Assembly: GCA_043513745.1 (NCBI GenBank)
Contig: CP121341.1
Coordinates: forward strand, 310,001-374,000
DNA from: Henriciella sp043513745
GTDB taxonomy: Bacteria > Pseudomonadota > Alphaproteobacteria > Caulobacterales > Hyphomonadaceae
DNA length: 64,000 nt
Direction: 5' to 3'
Position 1 is the stretch's first letter. Every line of letters begins with the position of its first letter. Below, piece by piece: positions 8,117-16,631 of this stretch. The translations under genes were made by a program, and so were the position numbers. The notes beneath the pieces are model-generated. The model had not been told where the DNA came from. It searched no databases and was given only the letters and a program-made list of their open reading frames with translations.

Positions 8117-8869
8117 CTACCCCACCAACGCCGCCAGTTCTCCACACGTCGCGACCAGGCGCTCAATGTCCTGCTCGCGGGAGAGGCGGTGGTCGCCGTC
8201 CTTGATCAGGGAGAAGACCAGCTCCTCGCTCTTCAGCGCTTCAACCAAACGGAACGCGTGCTGCCACGGCACGTCGGGGTCCTGCATGCCCTGGAGGATG
8301 CGGATGGGACAGGTCAGATCAATCGGTGCATCCAGGAGCGCCCATTTTTTGCCATCCTCAATCAGGTCACGGGTGATCGGGTACGGGTCGCCATAGTCGG
8401 ACGGGCGCAGCGTGCGGCCCTGGTCCATGATCTCGGCTTGTTGCTCAGCGCTGAACTCGGGCCATATCAGTTTCTGTGTGAAGTCCGGGGCGGGCGCGAT
8501 CAGCACCATAGCCGCCACCCGGTTCTTCAAGGCGAGGGCGGACAGAAGCGCCATCCAGCCGCCCATGCTGGAGCCGACCAGAACGAGCGCGCCGGAGGTC
8601 AGGCCCTCAATCGCGGCGAGGGCATCCTCGCGCCAGGCTGAGATCGTCCCGTCTTCGAAATCCCCTCCAGAGACGCCGTGCCCTGAATAGTCGAACGCCA
8701 GGAAGCCATGCCCCGCCTGTTGCGCCCAGGTCTCCAGCACGGTGACTTTCGTGCCCGTCATGTCGGACTTGAAACCGGACAGCCAGACAAAGGTCAGCCC
8801 GCTCGACGGGGCGGAATACCGGTACGCCAGGCGGCGCCCTTGCGGTGAAACAAAATCCTTATGCTCCAT
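8117..8869 (-). CDS. Alpha/beta hydrolase (serine hydrolase)
   Basis: A 250-residue alpha/beta-hydrolase fold protein. The nucleophile elbow is GSSMGG, the oxyanion region is TFVWLSGFKSDMTGTK, and the acid and histidine are in MQDPDVPW and KDGDHRLSR. There is no signal peptide, so it is cytoplasmic. The sequence resembles the palmitoyl-protein thioesterase ABHD10-like/carboxylesterase group, but the substrate is not assignable. ATG 8869 has GAAGGAG seven bases upstream. It is divergent from the glycosyltransferase gene. Confidence 0.85.
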   Translation of the reverse strand: MEHKDFVSPQGRRLAYRYSAPSSGLTFVWLSGFKSDMTGTKVTVLETWAQQAGHGFLAFDYSGHGVSGGDFEDGTISAWREDALAAIEGLTSGALVLVGSSMGGWMALLSALALKNRVAAMVLIAPAPDFTQKLIWPEFSAEQQAEIMDQGRTLRPSDYGDPYPITRDLIEDGKKWALLDAPIDLTCPIRILQGMQDPDVPWQHAFRLVEALKSEELVFSLIKDGDHRLSREQDIERLVATCGELAALVG

Positions 8870-8974
8870 GCGCACGCTCCTTCTCGCCCGGCTTCGCCCC
8901 TTCTACTGCAACTGCTTGCGCAGACTGGCAACTTCTTCGTTTCAATGCGCGGCCAAATCAGTCACACTCAGTGG

Positions 8975-10165
8975 ATGAGCGAATCTGCGTGGCCAGACCT
9001 GAGCGGACAGACTGTCCTGCAAGTTATCCCCGACCTGAGTGCAGGCGGGGCCGAGCGCACGACGGTCGAGATGGCCGAGGCAATTACCGGCGCCGGTGGA
9101 CGCGCGCTTGTCGTCAGCGCTGGCGGGCGACTCGAAGCGGCATTGGCTGAAGTCGGCGGTGAACTCATCCAAATGAATGCGGCGAGTAAGAACCCCCTCA
9201 CCATTCGGAAAAACACCCGCCTGATTGAAACGATCATTTCGGAAGAGGGTGTCAGCCTGATCCATGCGCGGTCGCGGGCTCCGGCCTGGAGCGCCTATGT
9301 CGCGGCCCGGCGAACCGATACGCCCTTCGTTACCACCTATCACGGCGCTTATAGCGGCAAGACAGGGCTCAAGCGGCGATACAATTCCGTGATGGCGCGC
9401 GGCGACCTCGTGATTGCAAATTCCGAGTGGACCGCCGCGCATGTCATGGAAACACATCAAACGCCCCCGGAGCGGATCATTACCATTCCGCGCGGTGTCG
9501 ACTTTGCCGCTTTCGACCCGGAACAGGTGAGTGACGAGCGTGTCCAGACAATCAAACTCGACTGGCAGATCAAGGCCGGTGATGAGCGTCTGGTCTTCGT
9601 CCTGCCCGGGCGCCTGACCAGCTGGAAAGGCCAGTCGCTGGCGATCGATGCGCTCGGCGCCCTCGACGCGGCAGAACGTGAGCAGATTCATCTGGTGCTT
9701 GCCGGCGATGATCAGGGTCGAAAGGGATATGTGACGGAGCTGGAAGACAAGATCATCTACCATAAGCTCGGCGGAACGGTCTCAATTGTTGGCCACACAG
9801 AGGATATGCCCGCGGCTTATATGGCGGCAGATGTCATTGTTGCGCCTTCCACCCGGCCTGAAGCGTTTGGCCGGGTCGCCGCCGAAGCGTCCGCCATGGC
9901 GAAACCGGTCATCGTCGCTGATCATGGCGGCCAGCGCGAAACCGTTATCGAAGGTGAGACCGGCACACGCGCCGAACCCGGCTCTGTCCCAGCGCTCACC
10001 GCTTGCATTCGCACGCTTGCCAACCTTCGCCCAGAGGCACGAGATGCCATGGGACGGGCCGGACAAGCCTATGTTCGCGAGCGTTTCAGCAAAAAGCAGC
10101 TTCAAACCGCCACGTTAAACGTGTATGCGCGTCTACTTCTAAATCAGGCGTCAGTTGAAAATTAA
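8975..10165 (+). CDS. Glycosyltransferase family 4 (GT-B fold)
   Basis: The N-terminal Rossmann domain starts with TVLQVIPDLSAGGAERTT, the usual GT4 acceptor-side glycine loop. The C-terminal domain has LPGRLTSWKGQ and the donor-binding RPEAFGRVAAEASAMAKPV (E-x7-E motif). It likely transfers a nucleotide-activated sugar in lipopolysaccharide or exopolysaccharide assembly at the cytoplasmic face of the membrane. The start is uncertain: ATG 8975 and ATG 8945 are possible, neither with a clear Shine-Dalgarno. The frame is open further upstream, but that part overlaps the divergent hydrolase promoter. It runs toward infC, 54 bp downstream. Confidence 0.88.
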   Translation: MSESAWPDLSGQTVLQVIPDLSAGGAERTTVEMAEAITGAGGRALVVSAGGRLEAALAEVGGELIQMNAASKNPLTIRKNTRLIETIISEEGVSLIHARSRAPAWSAYVAARRTDTPFVTTYHGAYSGKTGLKRRYNSVMARGDLVIANSEWTAAHVMETHQTPPERIITIPRGVDFAAFDPEQVSDERVQTIKLDWQIKAGDERLVFVLPGRLTSWKGQSLAIDALGALDAAEREQIHLVLAGDDQGRKGYVTELEDKIIYHKLGGTVSIVGHTEDMPAAYMAADVIVAPSTRPEAFGRVAAEASAMAKPVIVADHGGQRETVIEGETGTRAEPGSVPALTACIRTLANLRPEARDAMGRAGQAYVRERFSKKQLQTATLNVYARLLLNQASVEN

Positions 10166-10219
10166 GCCGAACAGAGGCATATTAGCTACGCAATCGTTGG
10201 CAACCATAGGAGATTAGCC

Positions 10220-10762
10220 ATAGCACGCAGACCATACGGCCGCCCTGAGCGCGCCAAACCTACCGGCCCTCGCACCAATCGCGATATTCGTGCCGAGCGC
10301 GTCCTTCTCATTGACGAGAACGGCGAGAAACAAGGTGAAATGCCCATAGAAGCTGCCTTGGACGCTGCCCGCGAAGCCGGTATGGACCTCGTTGAGGTCT
10401 CTCCGAACCAAGACGTTCCGGCCTGTAAAATCGTCGACTATGGCAAGATGCGCTACGAAGCGCAGAAGAAAAAAGCTGCCGCCAAGAAGAAGCAGAAAAC
10501 ACAGGAACTGAAGGAAATTAAGTTCCGCCCGAACATCGACACCCACGATTATGAGGTGAAAGCCAAGAAAATTGCTCAATTCTTTGAGCAAGGCGACAAG
10601 GTCAAAATCACGCTTCGCTTCCGCGGCCGTGAAATGGCCCACCAACATCTCGGCATGGAAGTGTTGAATCGCGTCAAAGAGCAGTTCGACGAGCAGATGA
10701 AAGTCGAACTCGAACCAAAGCTCGAAGGTCGCCAGATGACGATGGTGATGTCACCGCGCTAG
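10220..10762 (+). CDS. infC: Translation initiation factor IF-3, with ATA start codon
   Basis: IF-3 binds the 30S subunit, blocks premature 50S joining and proofreads the start codon. The conserved N-domain runs from RTNRDIRAERVLLID and the C-domain from KFRPNIDTHDYEVK to the end. No ATG, GTG or TTG occurs in frame between the upstream stop (10163) and an internal Met at 10340, which would delete half of the N-domain. An ATA at 10220, six bases after AGGAGA (10208-10213), gives a 180-residue protein beginning ARRPYGRPER. Use of AUU/AUA/AUC by infC is known and lets IF-3 repress its own translation; here it is inferred from the sequence. Confidence 0.93.
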   Translation: MARRPYGRPERAKPTGPRTNRDIRAERVLLIDENGEKQGEMPIEAALDAAREAGMDLVEVSPNQDVPACKIVDYGKMRYEAQKKKAAAKKKQKTQELKEIKFRPNIDTHDYEVKAKKIAQFFEQGDKVKITLRFRGREMAHQHLGMEVLNRVKEQFDEQMKVELEPKLEGRQMTMVMSPR

Positions 10763-10909
10763 CCCACGTCCTTCAGTCTGAAGACGAGAGCTTGATTTCC
10801 AATCCTATTTGCGCTTAAACCCGCGCTTCCGCAGCGGCCGGGCCGAAAACGGCATGCCTTGTCGCTCTTAATGACTAACTTGGAGCCTCGCGCTCAACAG
10901 GAGATCGAA

Positions 10910-11116
10910 ATGCCGAAGATGAAGACCAAGAAGGCCGCTGCAAAGCGGTTCAAGATCACGGCTTCCGGAAAACTGAAGCACGGTGTTGCTGGTAAGCGCC
11001 ACCGCCTGATCAGCCACAACGGGAAATACATTCGCCAGAACCGCGGCACTGAAGTTGTTGCCAAGGCCGATACCCAGCGTGTCATCAAGAAGTTTCTGCC
11101 GAACGGCCTGAAATAA
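10910..11116 (+). CDS. rpmI: 50S ribosomal protein L35
   Basis: A 68-residue basic protein beginning MPKMKTKKAAAKRFK and containing KLKHGVAGKRHRL, diagnostic of bL35. ATG 10910 follows GGAGATCGAA. It lies between infC and rplT in the universally common infC-rpmI-rplT order and is probably co-transcribed with both. Confidence 0.97.
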   Translation: MPKMKTKKAAAKRFKITASGKLKHGVAGKRHRLISHNGKYIRQNRGTEVVAKADTQRVIKKFLPNGLK

Positions 11117-11149
11117 GATCTGAACCGAATTTGAAGTAAGGAGCCTCCC

Positions 11150-11512
11150 ATGGCCCGTTCACGTAATAAGGTGCCAGCAAAGGCACGTCACAAGAAGATC
11201 CTGAAGGCCGCAAAAGGCTATCGCGGCGCGCGCTCGAAGCAGTTCCGCACCGCTACGGCAGCCGTCTGGAAAGCCGGTCAGTACGCTTATGTTGGCCGCA
11301 AAGTTAAGAAGCGCAGCTTCCGCAGCCTGTGGATCCAGCGGATCAACGCTGCTGTTCGCGAGCATGACGAGAACATGACGTATAGCCGTTTCATCGGCGG
11401 TCTGGGCAAAGCCGGGATCGAGATGGACCGCAAAGTCATGTCTGATCTCGCGATCAAAGAGCCCGCCGCTTTTGGTGCCTTGGTGGAGAAAGCCAAGGCC
11501 GCCCTGGCGTAA
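11150..11512 (+). CDS. rplT: 50S ribosomal protein L20
   Basis: A 120-residue protein matching bL20: the basic N-terminal helix with KVPAKARHKKILKAAKGYRG, then RRxVKKRSFRSLWIQRINAA. It binds 23S rRNA early in 50S assembly and, in other bacteria, represses rpmI-rplT translation. AAGGAG precedes the ATG at 11150. It is 33 bp after rpmI. Confidence 0.97.
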   Translation: MARSRNKVPAKARHKKILKAAKGYRGARSKQFRTATAAVWKAGQYAYVGRKVKKRSFRSLWIQRINAAVREHDENMTYSRFIGGLGKAGIEMDRKVMSDLAIKEPAAFGALVEKAKAALA

Positions 11513-11545
11513 AGCCGGTTCACACCTTAGCTTTTCTCCGCTAAT

Positions 11546-11609
11546 CCGACCGCTTCAAGCGGGGTCGGAATGGCCCCGTTTGTCTCCCAAATGACCAACG
11601 GGGCTTTTT
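11546..11609 (+). promoter_or_regulatory. Tandem hairpins with a terminator ending at the pheS start codon (candidate attenuator)
   Basis: The first stem pairs CCGACC (11546-11551) with GGTCGG (11563-11568). The second pairs GCCCCGTT (11573-11580) exactly with AACGGGGC (11597-11604) and is followed by TTTTT (11605-11609). This is a standard intrinsic-terminator layout, and its T-run directly touches the pheS ATG at 11610. It could end the rplT transcript, attenuate pheST, or mask the pheS ribosome binding site. A short frame from ATG 11570 contains a few Phe codons but is not a convincing leader peptide. Confidence 0.55.
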
Positions 11610-12683
11610 ATGTCCGATACATCAATCATCGAATCCGAAGCGCTCGCAGCGATCAATAGCGCGGCTGACCTGGCCGCGCTCGACGCTGTGCGCGTCGCCG
11701 AGCTGGGTAAGAAGGGCCGTGTTTCTGGCCTTATGAAGACCTTGGGCGGCATGTCGCCCGAAGAGCGGCAGGAGATGGGACCTAAGCTCAACGCTCTGAA
11801 AAACCGCGTGGCCGATGCCGTCGAAGCGCGCAAGTCCGTGCTTGAGGATGAAGCTCTCGAAGCGCAGCTCGCGACAGAAACGCTCGACATGACGCTGCCG
11901 CCTAAGCCAGAATCGACCGGCGCCCTGCACCCTGTCATGCAAGTGTTCGAGGAAGTTGCGGCGATCTTTGGCGATATGGGCTTCGCCGTCGCTGAAGGGC
12001 CGGACATCGAAGATGACTGGCACAACTTTACGGCGCTGAATTTTCCGGAAGGCCACCCGGCCCGAGAAACCCACGATACGTTCTTCATGGAAGCACCGGA
12101 AGGCGGCGATCCGAAAGTGCTGCGCACGCACACGTCACCGGTTCAGATCCGCACGATGACCAATGGTAAGCCGCCCATCCGTATCATCGCGCCGGGCCGC
12201 GTCTATCGCAATGATTGGGATGCCACCCATACCCCGATGTTCCACCAGGTCGAAGGTCTGGTGATCGAGAAGGGTATCCATATGGGCCACCTCAAAGGGT
12301 GCCTGATTGATTTCGTCAAAGCCTTCTTCGAAGTCGACGAAGTGGAAGCGCGCTTTCGGCCTCACTTCTTCCCGTTCACTGAGCCGAGTGCCGAGATGGA
12401 CGTGAAGTACACTAAAAAAGGCGAGACGATTGAGATCGGCGCCGGTGACCGCTGGATGGAAATCCTGGGGTCCGGCATGGTGCATCCGAATGTGCTCAAG
12501 AATTGCGGCATCGACCCGGACGAATACCAAGGCTTCGCATTCGGCATGGGCATCGATCGTCTGGCCATGCTGAAATATGGCATGCCCGACCTGCGCCCCT
12601 ATTTCGAAGCAGACGCGTCCTGGACCCGCCATTACGGCTTCAAGCCTTGGCTCACACCCAGCGTCAGCGGTGGGCTGAGCTAA
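11610..12683 (+). CDS. pheS: Phenylalanyl-tRNA synthetase alpha subunit
   Basis: A 357-residue class II synthetase subunit: an N-terminal coiled coil (residues ~1-85), then the catalytic core. Motif 2 is RIIAPGRVYRNDWDATHTP; motif 3 is FGMGIDRLAMLKYG. It forms the alpha2-beta2 enzyme with PheT and charges tRNA-Phe. No good Shine-Dalgarno is present; the bases before the ATG are the T-run of a terminator-like hairpin. The usual pheS-pheT adjacency is interrupted by an extra gene. Confidence 0.96.
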   Translation: MSDTSIIESEALAAINSAADLAALDAVRVAELGKKGRVSGLMKTLGGMSPEERQEMGPKLNALKNRVADAVEARKSVLEDEALEAQLATETLDMTLPPKPESTGALHPVMQVFEEVAAIFGDMGFAVAEGPDIEDDWHNFTALNFPEGHPARETHDTFFMEAPEGGDPKVLRTHTSPVQIRTMTNGKPPIRIIAPGRVYRNDWDATHTPMFHQVEGLVIEKGIHMGHLKGCLIDFVKAFFEVDEVEARFRPHFFPFTEPSAEMDVKYTKKGETIEIGAGDRWMEILGSGMVHPNVLKNCGIDPDEYQGFAFGMGIDRLAMLKYGMPDLRPYFEADASWTRHYGFKPWLTPSVSGGLS

Positions 12684-13300
12684 TGGGCGACGGCAATAAA
12701 GTCGAATTTCTCGTCGCGATCTGCGCTTTGATCACTTCGGCCATGGCTGTTTTCATGGCCTGGGATCAAGGCAGCGTCATGCGTGCCCAACAACACGGTT
12801 CCGTCTATCCGGTTCTGCAAGTCGATGGTTTTGTCGATGAAAACACATCTCACACATCGATCGGTATCAATATTGGAAACAGCGGCGTGGGCCCGGCCCT
12901 CATCGAGTCCGTCGAATTCTTCGTGAACGACGAAAGAACCGAAAGCTTTGACGGGTATCTAGACTCCTTGCCGCGCGGCTTCGATCTTTCCTATTCCGCC
13001 GTTTCAGGCCGCGCATTGGCGCCCGGGAACACCGTAACCGCGATCTCCATGCAGTGGCCGAACAACGCGTTTGATCGCAGCACGATCTCGCGGATTCAAT
13101 CAGATTCCGATACCTGGTCGCTCGAGATTTGTTACTGTTCGGTCTTCAAGCGTTGTTGGATGACAACCCAAATCGGGCAATCCCGCGCTGAGCCAGTCAA
13201 GTCCTGTAAGCGCCGCGACGGCGATATTTTCGAAACCCTGGGTGAGCCACGTTTTGCGCCGCAACCCGCCCCTGAGATCACACAAGAGCCCAACCCATGA
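12683..13300 (+). CDS. Unknown membrane-anchored protein lodged between pheS and pheT
   Basis: A 205-residue protein. It has an N-terminal transmembrane helix (residues ~7-27, VEFLVAICALITSAMAVFMAW), then an extracytoplasmic-looking beta-rich domain including SIGINIGNSGVGPALIESV, a motif seen in small immunoglobulin-like domains of anchored bacterial proteins. There are several cysteines (CYCSVFKRC, SCKRR) and a Pro-rich tail. It shares the A of the pheS TAA in a TAATG junction and ends in an ATGA overlap with pheT, so all three are translated together. Function unknown; similar proteins are found in other loci without a known role. Confidence 0.75.
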   Translation: MGDGNKVEFLVAICALITSAMAVFMAWDQGSVMRAQQHGSVYPVLQVDGFVDENTSHTSIGINIGNSGVGPALIESVEFFVNDERTESFDGYLDSLPRGFDLSYSAVSGRALAPGNTVTAISMQWPNNAFDRSTISRIQSDSDTWSLEICYCSVFKRCWMTTQIGQSRAEPVKSCKRRDGDIFETLGEPRFAPQPAPEITQEPNP

Positions 13301-15690
13301 AATTTCCTCTCTCTTGGTTGAAAGACTATCTCGCCACGACGGCCTCACTGGACGATATTCTCGGCTATATGCTCAAGGCTGGCCTAGAGGTCGAAGCGGT
13401 TGAAAACCCGGCCGAGGACCTGAAACCCTTCACGATCTGCAAAGTCACCGACGCCCAGCCGCATCCTGACGCGGACAAGCTTCGCGTTTGCACCGTCGAC
13501 ACGGTAGATGGACAGAAGCAGATCGTCTGCGGCGCCCCGAATGCGCGCGCTGGCATGACCGCTATTTACGCCCCACTCGGTGCCTACATTCCAGGGTTGG
13601 ACTTCAGCCTCGACAAGAAGCCGCGAAAGATCCGCGGTGTCGAAAGTCACGGCATGATGTGCTCCACCAAGGAACTGAACGCTGGCGAGGACCATGACGG
13701 GATCGCCGATCTGGACGCGTCCATTCCGCTCGGCACACCTGCCGCGCAAGCGCTAGGCCTGGATGACCCGGTGATCGATTTCGAGGTCACGCCAAACCGT
13801 CCGGACTGGCTTGGCGTCAAAGGGATTGCACGCGATCTCGCAGCAGCAGGCGCAGGCGGCTTCATTGATGACCCGGCGCGCAAAGTCAGCGGATCCTATG
13901 ATTGTCCCATTGAGATTGAACTCGATAACCCCGAAGCCTGCCCCGTCTTTGCCGGTGCACTGGTTCGCGGCGTCAAGAATGGACCTTCGCCGGACTGGAT
14001 GCAGGCGCGTTTGAAAGCCGTTGGCATCACGCCGAAATCGCTTCTGGTCGACGTCACCAATTACATCTCAATCGACCGGGCCCGCCCCCTTCACGCTTAC
14101 GACGCTGCCAAACTCACGGGCTCCATTCACGCCCGCCTCGGCCGCAAAGGCGAAGAATGCGCAGCGCTCGACGGCAAGACTTATCCAGTCGCGCCTGAAA
14201 TGTGCGTCATCGCGGACGAAAGCGGTGTGATTGGACTTGGCGGCGTCATGGGCGGCGAGAGCACAGCAGTTTCTGATGAGACGACGGACGTGTTCATCGA
14301 AAGCGCCTGGTTCGACCCGCTTCGCACGGCCAGAACCGGCCGGACGACCGGTATTATCTCTGACGCACGCTACCGCTTTGAACGCGGAGTTGACCCTCAG
14401 TCCTGCGTGGAAGGTGTACAGCTCGCCTTGCGTCTGATTACAGAGTTCGGGGGCGGCACAGCGTCCAAAATCAAAGTTGCTGGCGAAGCCCCGCGCCGCG
14501 AGGCACCGATTGAATTCTTCAAGCGGGATGTTGCCCGCCTGACCGGCCTCGACGTCAAACCCGCCAACATGAAGAAGACGATCAAGGCGCTTGGTTTCGC
14601 AATCGAGGACACCGGCGAGACCTGGCTTCTGCAGGTGCCGAGCTGGCGCTTCGATATGGAGCAAAGCGCCGATATTGTTGAAGAAATTGCCCGTCTTGAA
14701 GGCTATAAGGCGCTGCCAACCTTGTCGCTGCCTACCCCTGCGGGCGGCAAACGTGTCGTGACCACGCCTATTCAGGACCGGATCCGAACATCGCGCCGGA
14801 CCTTGGCGTCGCGCGGGTTCCTCGAGACGGTCACCTGGAGCTTTATGCCGAAAGCGCACGCAGCCTTGTTTGGGGGCGGTCAAGATTCCCTCACCGTGGC
14901 GAACCCGGTCGCCAGCGAACTCAACCAGATGCGCCCAAGCATTCTCGGCAATCTCGCATCCGCGGTACAACGAGGGTCTGATCATGGCGAACGCGGCCTC
15001 CGCCTGTTCGAAGCTGGCCCCATCTATCTCGGGGACGGACCGAAGGATCAGCGATCAGTGATTGCGGCGCTTGTACGCCCACACAAGGCGCGGCACTGGA
15101 ACGGCTCTGATGCTTACGATGTTTATGCTGCGAAAGCAGACCTGTTTGCCGTGCTCAAATCGCTTGGCCAGCCCCCTGCCCGGTTCCAGGTTGGCGAGCC
15201 GCGCCAACCCCACTGGCACCCAGGACAAGCGGCTAGTCTGAAGCTCGGCCCAAAAGTCACAGTGGCTCACTTTGGTGCCCTGCACCCGCGCGTCTTGAAA
15301 GCTCTGGATGTTGAAGGTCCGCTCTTCGCGTTTGAGCTGAACCTGAACGCACTGCCGCAGATGAAAGCGAAAACGACGAAAACAAAACCTGTTTTCGAAA
15401 AAGCCGATCTCACGCCGATCCGGCGAGACTTTGCATTTGTCGTGAGCGAAGACACAGCAGCCGGTGACATCATCAAAGCAGCAAGCGGCGCTGATAAAGC
15501 GCTGATCACCGCCGTCGACGTGTTCGATGTGTATCAGGGTCAGGGTGTTGAGCCCGGACACAAATCGATCGCGGTGGAGGTTACGCTGCAACCGCGCGGT
15601 GAGAATCTGAAAGATCAGGACATTGAAGCGATCTCGCAGAAAATTATCGCCGCCGTCGCCAAATCCGCAGGCGGTGTGCTACGGGGATAG
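13297..15690 (+). CDS. pheT: Phenylalanyl-tRNA synthetase beta subunit
   Basis: A 797-residue subunit with the expected domain order: an N-terminal tRNA-binding OB domain (residues ~40-150, ICKVTDAQPHPDADKLRVC), B3/B4 editing region, B5 domain, class II-like core, and C-terminal anticodon-binding FDX-ACB domain (last ~95 residues). It partners PheS in tRNA-Phe charging and edits mischarged Tyr. Its ATG overlaps the stop of the preceding gene (ATGA). Confidence 0.97.
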   Translation: MKFPLSWLKDYLATTASLDDILGYMLKAGLEVEAVENPAEDLKPFTICKVTDAQPHPDADKLRVCTVDTVDGQKQIVCGAPNARAGMTAIYAPLGAYIPGLDFSLDKKPRKIRGVESHGMMCSTKELNAGEDHDGIADLDASIPLGTPAAQALGLDDPVIDFEVTPNRPDWLGVKGIARDLAAAGAGGFIDDPARKVSGSYDCPIEIELDNPEACPVFAGALVRGVKNGPSPDWMQARLKAVGITPKSLLVDVTNYISIDRARPLHAYDAAKLTGSIHARLGRKGEECAALDGKTYPVAPEMCVIADESGVIGLGGVMGGESTAVSDETTDVFIESAWFDPLRTARTGRTTGIISDARYRFERGVDPQSCVEGVQLALRLITEFGGGTASKIKVAGEAPRREAPIEFFKRDVARLTGLDVKPANMKKTIKALGFAIEDTGETWLLQVPSWRFDMEQSADIVEEIARLEGYKALPTLSLPTPAGGKRVVTTPIQDRIRTSRRTLASRGFLETVTWSFMPKAHAALFGGGQDSLTVANPVASELNQMRPSILGNLASAVQRGSDHGERGLRLFEAGPIYLGDGPKDQRSVIAALVRPHKARHWNGSDAYDVYAAKADLFAVLKSLGQPPARFQVGEPRQPHWHPGQAASLKLGPKVTVAHFGALHPRVLKALDVEGPLFAFELNLNALPQMKAKTTKTKPVFEKADLTPIRRDFAFVVSEDTAAGDIIKAASGADKALITAVDVFDVYQGQGVEPGHKSIAVEVTLQPRGENLKDQDIEAISQKIIAAVAKSAGGVLRG

Positions 15691-15714
15691 TCCGCACGAG
15701 GGGGAAAGGTTGGA

Positions 15715-16611
15715 ATGACAACGCATCACGTCGTCACCCGGATCGGCCTGCGCCATAGGCTCTACGGCCAGCTTGAACCCGACGCCACTGGCAAATCGGG
15801 CCTTTCGGCACTGAACACTCTGATTATCGGCCTGGTGCTACTGAGCTTCTTAGCACTGGCGCTTGAGACGGAAGAAACGATCGGTCCGATGTGGCGGATC
15901 GCGATCGACTATGTGAACCTCGCGATCGTTTCGATTTTTGCGATTGAGTACCTCGCGCGCCTGTGGGTGGCCGGGGAAGATCCGAAGTATCGAGGGATCG
16001 GCGGCAGACTGAAATACATGACGACCGGGTATGCCATCGCCGATTTGATCGCGTTCCTTCCCGAACTGCTCTGGATCCTGCTGACACCCGCCGGCGTTGG
16101 CGACGAGGTCTTGATCATTCTTAGAGCGCTGCGACTGGCCAGGTTGATCAAGCTGGCGCGGTTTGTTCCTGCCTTCGACGTGCTTGGCGCGACTGTGGAG
16201 CGCGCCGGGACGCAGCTCCTGACAACGCTCGCGATGGCTCTGGCACTCGTCTACGTTTCCGCCGTCGCCCTCTACTTCCTTGAAGGGGTGGGCGCGAATG
16301 CCAGGGAAGAATTCGCATCGATCCCGCGGGCGCTTTGGTGGGCCATGGCGACGCTGACAACTGTTGGCTATGGCGACGTCTATCCTGTTACGGCGCTGGG
16401 CAAGATGTTCGCGTCGGTCATCGCACTCGCGGGGATTGGCGTGGTTGCTCTACCTGCGGGTGTCTTCGCAAGCGCATTTTCAGATGAGCTACGTGAGCGT
16501 GAGATCCGCAAACTGAAAGAGCGCGTGGAAGAGGTTGAATCTGAAAACGATGAGCTGGAAGCCGAACTGGAAGAAGAGCTCGAACAAGAAATTGAGAAGT
16601 TTCCAGACTAG
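15715..16611 (+). CDS. Voltage-gated potassium channel (6-TM Kv type)
   Basis: A 298-residue inner-membrane channel. Six transmembrane helices span roughly residues 31-245. Helix S4 carries spaced arginines (ILRALRLARLIKLARF, ~135-150). The pore loop has the K+ selectivity filter TVGYGD at 216-221. The C-terminus (250-298) is a strongly charged coiled coil with an acidic tail that probably tetramerises. There is no RCK/TrkA domain. Conductance of K+ is a firm family inference; gating by voltage is likely from S4. It is 24 bp downstream of pheT. Confidence 0.93.
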   Translation: MTTHHVVTRIGLRHRLYGQLEPDATGKSGLSALNTLIIGLVLLSFLALALETEETIGPMWRIAIDYVNLAIVSIFAIEYLARLWVAGEDPKYRGIGGRLKYMTTGYAIADLIAFLPELLWILLTPAGVGDEVLIILRALRLARLIKLARFVPAFDVLGATVERAGTQLLTTLAMALALVYVSAVALYFLEGVGANAREEFASIPRALWWAMATLTTVGYGDVYPVTALGKMFASVIALAGIGVVALPAGVFASAFSDELREREIRKLKERVEEVESENDELEAELEEELEQEIEKFPD

Positions 16612-16631
16612 GGTCTGAACCGCTCCAACGC

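Noticed and set aside
8942..9763. 273-codon frame antisense to the glycosyltransferase
   Set aside because: Shadow of the GT4 gene; composition follows its third-codon bias and no motif is seen.
11570..11662. Short frame from ATG 11570 as a Phe leader peptide for pheS attenuation
   Set aside because: Only two scattered Phe codons appear before it runs into pheS, and it lacks the Phe run and terminal stop of known leaders.
14068..14985. 305-codon frame antisense to pheT
   Set aside because: Shadow of pheT with no start signal or domain.
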